DNA of 64,000 nt from Gordionus sp. m RMFG-2023 (Eukaryota; Nematomorpha; Gordioida; Chordodea; Parachordodidae), in NCBI RefSeq assembly GCF_954871325.1, contig NC_088775.1, positions 83,677,561 to 83,741,560 on the forward strand, written 5' to 3'. Shown here piece by piece: positions 61,601 through 64,000 of this stretch. A program made the position numbers and the translations under genes. The notes under the pieces were generated by a model. That model was not told the DNA's origin and searched no databases. It worked only from the letters and a program-made list of their open reading frames with translations. Numbering within the stretch: position 1 is the stretch's first letter; the number at the start of each line of letters is the position of its first letter.

Positions 61601-63895
61601 TGGACATTTATTAACGAAATCTCGAGGCTTGCATAGTATTATTTTGGCTAAAATCCTAAATCAAGCCGTTTAACTACACTACCCAAATGCAATAACTTTA
61701 ATAATAGGAGGCTTTCGATCTAAAAAAAATAAGTATTATCGTAATAACGTTCTAATAGGATGCGTCAAAAGTAAAATAACGATTCTCGCATTTATACAAT
61801 ACGCGTCCAAACTCGATTTTGTAAATTATTTATTTATTTTTTAAAAAAAAGAATAATTTAACAACTTATTGAGAATGGGATGGAAAAAAATATGATTATA
61901 TAATGTATCCCATGTTGATGTATTTTAATACCTCTCGGAAAATAGTATTAAAAATGTCTTCCTTCACCGAATCAAATTCCTTGGTCAGAGCCGTTCCCAG
62001 TGATAACCAGTAATCCGCCTTTATCGATTTCAATCAAAAAAAAGGTATGTATATATAGTAAATAATATAAATATTTCAATCATTATCAAAGACTTGTATG
62101 AAACCAGTGCCGCATATAAATCCACAGCGGACCTTAAACGCCCATCCTTTGAGGAGGGGGGGGGGGTTAATTAAGGGTTTCTTATAGCTATAAACAAATG
62201 TGAGGAAAACTTAAAAAAGACTAAAAATAATAATTCATTATGTAACATGCAAATGGTGATTTGATTTGTTGCAGTATCTTCTACACACTCGAAAAGTATA
62301 GATCATGCCAAAATGCAAAAATTGTCTAAATCTAAATTTTTATGAATAAGTCTGGGGTTATGGGTCTTCGAAAAAAAGTCCAATTCGGACGCCATATTTG
62401 TTAAACAACTCAAATTAATCTATAAATATTTATGCTAGTCAAAAATTTATAAATATCATTATGCACCACTTGAAATTTATGTTAAATTATTATATGGTTC
62501 CATCTCCTTCTATGAAATATATTGAGGAGCCATTTTTTTTTAAAAAACCCATTAAATTTTGGTTAAACCCTTATAATATTCTATTATTATTTCTTTAAAA
62601 ATTTGGGGGAAAAAATATTTATTTAAAATAAATGTAAAGCAAGGCCGAATGGCTTATCTTCCAAAATTCATTGCAGCATCATGTGACTAGAATATCTATG
62701 TTTAAAAAAAAGTATTTATACAAGTGAGAAAGAAGGGAGATTAATAAAGGATAATTTTTTTATTGATCCTAGCTCAATTTCGATATGAAATGAAATAGTG
62801 ACGATCATTGGTCAGTTAAACCGTTCCATGAACCAAATAAAAGGTTCTCAGCAGATGAAAACCGATTACACACTGACAATCAAGAGATGTAATGCAAAAA
62901 AAATATCGCTCATAAAAATGAAAAGGCTTACGTTTGGTTCTGGCCCAGTCAAACTTTTTGATTTTGTGGCTAAATAATCTATGGAATCATGCAGCTGTTA
63001 AAATAAAGAGAGGAAATAAAAATGGGGATATATATTTTATTAGATAAATCATGCTGCCTCTTTATTTTCTATCTTTCTATTAGGTTAGTTATCTTATCAA
63101 TTTGGAAAAATTCAAAAACCTTAAATTTAATCATAAAAAAAATGCAATAAACAATAACAAGTAAGAGACAAATAAAAATAAATGGTAGGAAAAAAAAATT
63201 ATAACGTGATCTATAAACTTTTTTTAAAAAAAAGAAAAAAATGTTTCAAATAAATTATAACCTTCCTATCTTGCCCTGAATTAGTTTCTCTAAAATACAA
63301 CCCAATCAATGTCAATTTAATTTTACCCACTGTCAAAAAACGAAAAATTAAGATCTTAGATATACCCGAGTAATAATCACTATTATTCATGTAAAATTTG
63401 ATTGGTTTCAAATTAATAGTATTTTCTTCAATTTTTATTTACCATTTTTATGAGTTTTATTACGATTTTTTTTTGCGTTCGATAATAAACGTGATTATTG
63501 TAACATATTCTATAAAAAAAATTCTAAAAATTACCATGTGCGCAAAAATTTTCGCACCTCATTTTATACAAATTTTTAAAATACTTATATAATTAAATAC
63601 TTTTCGGGCGAAAATTAGGAAATACGCAACGTATGTGGCACGTTTAGCGTTAAATTTAGATTCCTCTTTGGTCCGATCGCAGTTGACGTCTTCTTTAGAA
63701 AGCCACTTAGCTATGTCCCGGTTTAATTCTAGGAACTTAATTTGACTGGCATAGGTTTCGATGGGATCTTTATATTATTTTATTTTTGTTTGAGAAGGGT
63801 TTCCGATAATGAGATTTGTTTTGCTATCTTTATAAGAAAAGCAAGTAGCGAATACTACCCTTTATAATGGTATCCTCAAAATCAAATCCAACTCC
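58684..63895 (-). CDS. PPP1R21-like (FERRY complex subunit 2) gene, C-terminal seven exons
   Basis: Seven small exons on the minus strand: 63,859-63,895, 63,601-63,767, 62,932-62,994, 61,932-62,018, 60,096-60,236, 59,353-59,451 and 58,684-58,785. They join into one 231-residue frame ending in TAA. The first intron seen is phase 1 and all others phase 0. The last two exons give IAKLNEDINTIKKNYEDQLS then AMSDHVCALNDKL, closely resembling the conserved coiled-coil C-terminus of PPP1R21 (KLRAQ-motif protein), where YEDQLSMMSDHLC is the signature. In other animals PPP1R21 is a subunit of FERRY, a Rab5 effector linking mRNA and ribosomes to early endosomes. The upstream exons (HDSIDYLATKSKSLTGPEPN; YWLSLGTALTKEFDSVKEDI) are plausible for the central domain, but I cannot align them confidently. 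The rest of the gene lies beyond the right edge. Introns hold several MITEs. Confidence 0.7.
59105..59256. repeat. Short palindromic MITE in an intron (family H)
   Basis: The left end TTAGGCCTCGTTCACAG plus TAAGCGCGAAATCCCGC faces the inverse right end GGCGGTATTTTGCGCTTAC plus AAGCGAAGCCTTGG. The middle has TGCGTAATTTA against TTAATTACGCGTCG. About 150 bp, in the last intron of the PPP1R21-like gene. Confidence 0.65.
60810..60929. repeat. Short palindromic MITE in an intron (family I)
   Basis: CTCATTCATAATTAGTGCG, TTCGCGGTGAAGTATC and AAAAATGATA on the left face TTTTTGATATATCGCC and ACGAATATGAATGCAG on the right as an imperfect inverted pair. A G run follows at 60,935-60,950. Confidence 0.55.
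61528..61679. repeat. MITE family A copy in an intron
   Basis: GTGTTGTTCAATATTTTAGC at the left lacks the usual terminal hairpin. The centre AAGCCTGAAGATTTCGATC and GGTTTGGACATTTATTAACG is well kept. The right end is CAAGCCGTTTAACTACAC then TA. Confidence 0.65.
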
Positions 63896-64000
63896 CTGAT
63901 ATCATTTAGAGGTTAATTTTTAAGTTTAAATATGTAACCAATGAAATGTGGGATAATAATTATATTTTTTTTAATTTTGGAGACAAATCCTTTATAATTT

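Overview
The window is very AT-rich nuclear DNA from an invertebrate animal. The evidence is spliceosomal introns, a SIX1/2 homeobox gene, an NK-like homeobox gene, a TIMM10 gene, the C-terminal exons of a PPP1R21-like gene, and many relics of eukaryotic transposons. I cannot assign a phylum. The standard genetic code fits all genes read. There is no sign of operons, CRISPR, rRNA or a convincing tRNA.

Layout. 1-3.3 kb: palindromic CCGGG-rich repeats, MITE ends and a (CTTT)n microsatellite. 3.9-6.8 kb (+): a fast-evolving, probably secreted Ser/Thr/Lys-rich gene with internal duplications. 6.9-12.3 kb: MITEs, including a clean hAT-type element with an 8-bp target duplication. 12.35-13.87 kb (+): a four-exon NK-like homeobox gene with an eh1 repressor motif. 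14-24 kb: repeats, a Ty3/gypsy gag relic (-), a LINE relic (+), and a 1.45-kb long inverted repeat (22.3-23.75 kb) split by a younger MITE. 24.16-24.56 kb (-): TIMM10 in two exons. 25.5-32.1 kb: tandem repeats, an eroded hAT transposon with both ends, and a second, ZMYM1-like hAT transposase relic. 32-42.5 kb: no recognisable gene, several palindromic repeats, a tandem array and a pyrimidine tract. 42.99-44.96 kb (-): the SIX1/2 gene with an unusually long N-terminus. 45-58.6 kb: mostly repeats with a few weak open frames. 58.68-63.9 kb (-): seven small exons of the C-terminal part of a PPP1R21-like gene, which continues past the right edge.

The genes are not functionally linked to each other: two developmental transcription factors (probable eh1 repressor; SIX/EYA-type), one mitochondrial import chaperone, one endosomal adaptor subunit and one orphan secreted protein. 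Short exons, introns of 50-1,700 bp and weak splice sites hide most of the coding sequence from simple frame scanning. At least nine repeat families are each present in two or more copies, most of them palindromic and non-autonomous. The best-supported unusual structure is the long inverted repeat at 22.3-23.75 kb, whose uninterrupted arm keeps the empty site of the MITE found in the other arm.
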